Below, in pieces: positions 3,707 to 5,865 of a stretch of DNA of 5,865 nucleotides; position 1 is the stretch's first letter; each line of letters opens with the position of its first letter. A model generated the notes under the pieces. It did not search any database. It was not told the origin of the DNA and saw nothing but the letters and a program-made list of their open reading frames with translations. Source of the DNA: Desulfuromonadaceae bacterium UBA6124 (GTDB lineage: Bacteria > Desulfobacterota > Desulfuromonadia > Desulfuromonadales > Trichloromonadaceae); assembly GCA_002423365.1 (NCBI GenBank), contig DIVU01000008.1, positions 1-5,865 on the forward strand. Reading direction: 5' to 3'. The position numbers were made by a program, and so were the translations under genes.

Positions 3707-5865
3707 ATGAAACCGAGCGCTTCAAAATGGCAGATTTTCTGGTTCATGGTGGCCGGTGCGATCATCCTGATGGCCTTGTCCACAGTGCAGAAGTTTTTCC
3801 TCGGCGGCCCCTCTCTGGCATTCAATCCCAAATCTTATATTGTTCCTTTCTCTTTCGGTAGTGTCAGTGGCCTGCTGTTGGGGCTCTGGCAGTATCGCCT
3901 GTGCAAATATACGGCGCGGATCCAGGTCAGCGAAGCACAATTTCGGCTGTTTTCCGACGTCACCTCCGACTTTGTTTTCTGGAAGACTCCCGCAGGGACA
4001 CTGTCCTACGTTTCCCCCGCTTGCGAAGGTCTAACCGGCTACACCCCGCAGGAACTCCTGGCAAAGCCGATGTTGCTTGATGCCATGGTTCATCCCGAAG
4101 ACCGCGGTGTTTGGGATGAACATGACCAGTGTCGGCGCAACAGCGACGAGATCATTTCCATCGAGCACCGGATCGTCACCAAATCGGGGCAGGTACGCTG
4201 GGTACAGCATGTATGCGGGCCAGTTTACGACGAGACCGGGGCCTACCTCGGCATCCACGGCAGCAACACCGACATTACCCGCCGGGTACTTATGGAACAG
4301 GAGTTGCGGGAAAGCGAGCATCGCTATTTCGACCTGCTGGAGAACGCCAACGACCTGATCCAGAGCACCCTGCCCGACGGGAAGCTGCTTTACGCCAACC
4401 GGGCTTGGCGCGAAACCCTGGGCTATGCCGCAGGGGAAATCCCCGGGCTGCCTTTGCGCCAGATCATCCACCCTGACACCCTGGAACACTGCATGAGCAG
4501 CTTTCAGGGGATCCTTTCGGGCAAGACCCAGGAACTGGTCGATGCCGCTTTCATTACCAAGGATGGGCGCAAGGTTCTCATCGAAGGAAGCGTCAACTGC
4601 CGCTTTCAGGACGGGCAGCCGATTTCAACCCGCGGAATTTTCCGTGATGTCACCGCCCGCAAAGCGGCCGAGGATAAAGTCCGCCGGCTGGCTTATTACG
4701 ACACCCTGACCAATCTGCCCAACCGCGACCTGTTTCGCGACCGGCTCGAGCGATCCCTGTCCCGGGCGCGACGTTCCCAACGCACAGTTGCAGTGGCTTT
4801 TTTGGATCTCGACCGGTTCAAGAACATCAATGATTCCCTGGGCCACGCCTACGGCGACCTGCTGTTGCAGGAAGTCGCCCACCGACTGACCGCGGCGGTT
4901 CGGGAGACGGACACCGTTTCCCGCTTCGGCGGCGACGAGTTTGTCGTTCTGATGGCCGACATGGGCAACCGAAACGGGGCCACGGTCGCCGCCAACAAGC
5001 TCCTTAACGCCTTCACCGCGCCTTTTGTTCTGGATGGCGTCGAGGTTTCCACGACCACCAGCATCGGCCTCGCCCTTTTCCCGGACAGTGGCGAAGATGC
5101 GGACACCCTGCTGAAGCATGCCGATGTGGCCATGTACCAAGCGAAAAACCTCGGTCGCAACACCTTCCAGTTCTATTCCCAGGATATGAACGAGCAAGCC
5201 TTACGGCGACTGCTGATGGGCAACGACCTGCGTCATGCCTTGGAAAAAGACGAGCTGTTTTTACTCTACCAGCCGCAGGTCGACGTTGCCAGCGGCCGCA
5301 TGATCGGCGTCGAAGCCCTGTTGCGCTGGCGTCACGAAACCCAGGGCGTGATCGCACCCGATCAGTTCATTCCCGTCGCCGAGGAGACCGGGCTAATCAT
5401 CCCTATCGGCCGCTGGGTGCTGCAGGCCGCCTGCCGACAGTTCAAGCTTTGGCTCGATCAGGGTTGCGATCTTGGCAGTCTGGCCGTCAACCTGTCGGCC
5501 AAGCAATTCAAGGATGCCGAACTCGCCGCGCACGTCACGCAGGCGCTGGGAACGGAAGAATTGCCGCCGCATTACCTCGAGCTGGAACTGACTGAGAGCA
5601 TGCTGATGGAAAATGCCGCCGAAACCCGCCAGATCCTGCAGCAACTAAGGCAGATCGGAGTGCGCCTGGCCATCGACGATTTCGGCACCGGCTATTCTTC
5701 CCTTAGCTATCTCAAGCACTTTCCCATTAACAAACTCAAGATCGACAAGTCTTTTGTCGGTGGTCTTCCGGATAACCGGGACGATGCCGCCATCGCCGAA
5801 GCCATCGTCGGCCTGTCCCGCAGCCTCGGCCTGCAGGTACTCGCCGAAGGTGTCGAAACCGAGGC
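3707..5865 (+). CDS. Membrane-bound PAS-PAS-GGDEF-EAL cyclic-di-GMP enzyme, C-terminus cut by window edge
   Basis: 719 complete residues, with no stop before the window ends. Two hydrophobic segments at about 9-27 and 44-62 suggest a membrane hairpin. Two PAS/PAC sensor domains follow (about 79-190 and 206-316). The GGDEF domain (about 326-490) has DTLTNLPNR at 332-340, DLDRFKNIND, the catalytic GGDEF at 408-412 and an inhibitory-site RETD (399-402) exactly five residues ahead of it. The EAL domain starts near 500, with EAL at 536-538, N595, ELTES (627-631), the DD of DDFGTG (657-658), K678 and AEGVET (713-718). Both synthase and phosphodiesterase residues are intact, so it may make and degrade cyclic-di-GMP under control of the PAS signals. 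ATG 3707 is the first ATG after an in-frame stop at 3683; GTG 3698 is an alternative. The ribosome site is weak. About 30-40 residues are missing at the end. Confidence 0.93.
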   Translation, partial: MKPSASKWQIFWFMVAGAIILMALSTVQKFFLGGPSLAFNPKSYIVPFSFGSVSGLLLGLWQYRLCKYTARIQVSEAQFRLFSDVTSDFVFWKTPAGTLSYVSPACEGLTGYTPQELLAKPMLLDAMVHPEDRGVWDEHDQCRRNSDEIISIEHRIVTKSGQVRWVQHVCGPVYDETGAYLGIHGSNTDITRRVLMEQELRESEHRYFDLLENANDLIQSTLPDGKLLYANRAWRETLGYAAGEIPGLPLRQIIHPDTLEHCMSSFQGILSGKTQELVDAAFITKDGRKVLIEGSVNCRFQDGQPISTRGIFRDVTARKAAEDKVRRLAYYDTLTNLPNRDLFRDRLERSLSRARRSQRTVAVAFLDLDRFKNINDSLGHAYGDLLLQEVAHRLTAAVRETDTVSRFGGDEFVVLMADMGNRNGATVAANKLLNAFTAPFVLDGVEVSTTTSIGLALFPDSGEDADTLLKHADVAMYQAKNLGRNTFQFYSQDMNEQALRRLLMGNDLRHALEKDELFLLYQPQVDVASGRMIGVEALLRWRHETQGVIAPDQFIPVAEETGLIIPIGRWVLQAACRQFKLWLDQGCDLGSLAVNLSAKQFKDAELAAHVTQALGTEELPPHYLELELTESMLMENAAETRQILQQLRQIGVRLAIDDFGTGYSSLSYLKHFPINKLKIDKSFVGGLPDNRDDAAIAEAIVGLSRSLGLQVLAEGVETE

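Noticed and set aside
3887..3906. A sigma-54-like TGGCAG...TGTGCA string.
   Set aside because: The GG-N10-GC spacing is not met, and it lies inside the coding sequence of the GGDEF-EAL gene.
4625..5197. A 190-codon minus-strand open frame inside the GGDEF region.
   Set aside because: It is the antisense shadow of a strongly supported GGDEF domain with every expected motif.
1..5865. CRISPR arrays, tRNA or rRNA genes.
   Set aside because: No regularly spaced direct repeats, cloverleaf candidates or rRNA-like conserved strings were seen on either strand.

Overview
The window looks like chromosomal DNA of a moderately GC-rich Gram-negative bacterium. The style fits a Desulfuromonas/Geobacter-like deltaproteobacterium: a PAS-PAS-GGDEF-EAL signalling protein, a beta-CASP nuclease, a decayed REP-associated transposase and a BrnT/BrnA toxin-antitoxin pair. 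That placement is inferred from gene content and general appearance; there is no rRNA or other marker gene.

Layout: (1) 1-1139, minus strand: a metallo-beta-lactamase/beta-CASP RNA-processing exonuclease, cut at its C-terminus by the window edge. (2) 1140-1572: a 433-base non-coding stretch that is not empty. It holds a probable promoter for the nuclease, three inverted repeats, a near-consensus forward sigma-70 promoter and, right after it, a short purine-rich segment with four GGA motifs that ends in a hairpin plus T7. I read this as a possible stand-alone small RNA of about 95 nt, perhaps a CsrA/RsmA-binding decoy. (3) 1573-2083: brnT (toxin) and brnA (ribbon-helix-helix antitoxin), overlapping by 29 bases. 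(4) 2084-2275: a gap with a pair of inverted REP-like sequences. (5) 2276-3106: a secreted or membrane-anchored alpha/beta hydrolase with a complete Ser-Asp-His triad. (6) 3107-3706: a gap containing a third degenerate REP-like copy and, about 40 bases further, a broken rayT (Y1/HUH transposase) remnant that keeps its N-terminal block and the NHIH motif in two frames. (7) 3707-5865: the start and most of a membrane-bound PAS-PAS-GGDEF-EAL protein, cut inside the EAL domain by the window edge.

The genes do not form one operon. The nuclease is divergent from everything else, brnT-brnA is a self-contained pair, and the hydrolase and the cyclic-di-GMP enzyme are separated by transposase debris. 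The less ordinary parts are the candidate small RNA with its divergent control region (1219-1452), and the three REP-like copies that appear related to each other and to the rayT remnant.
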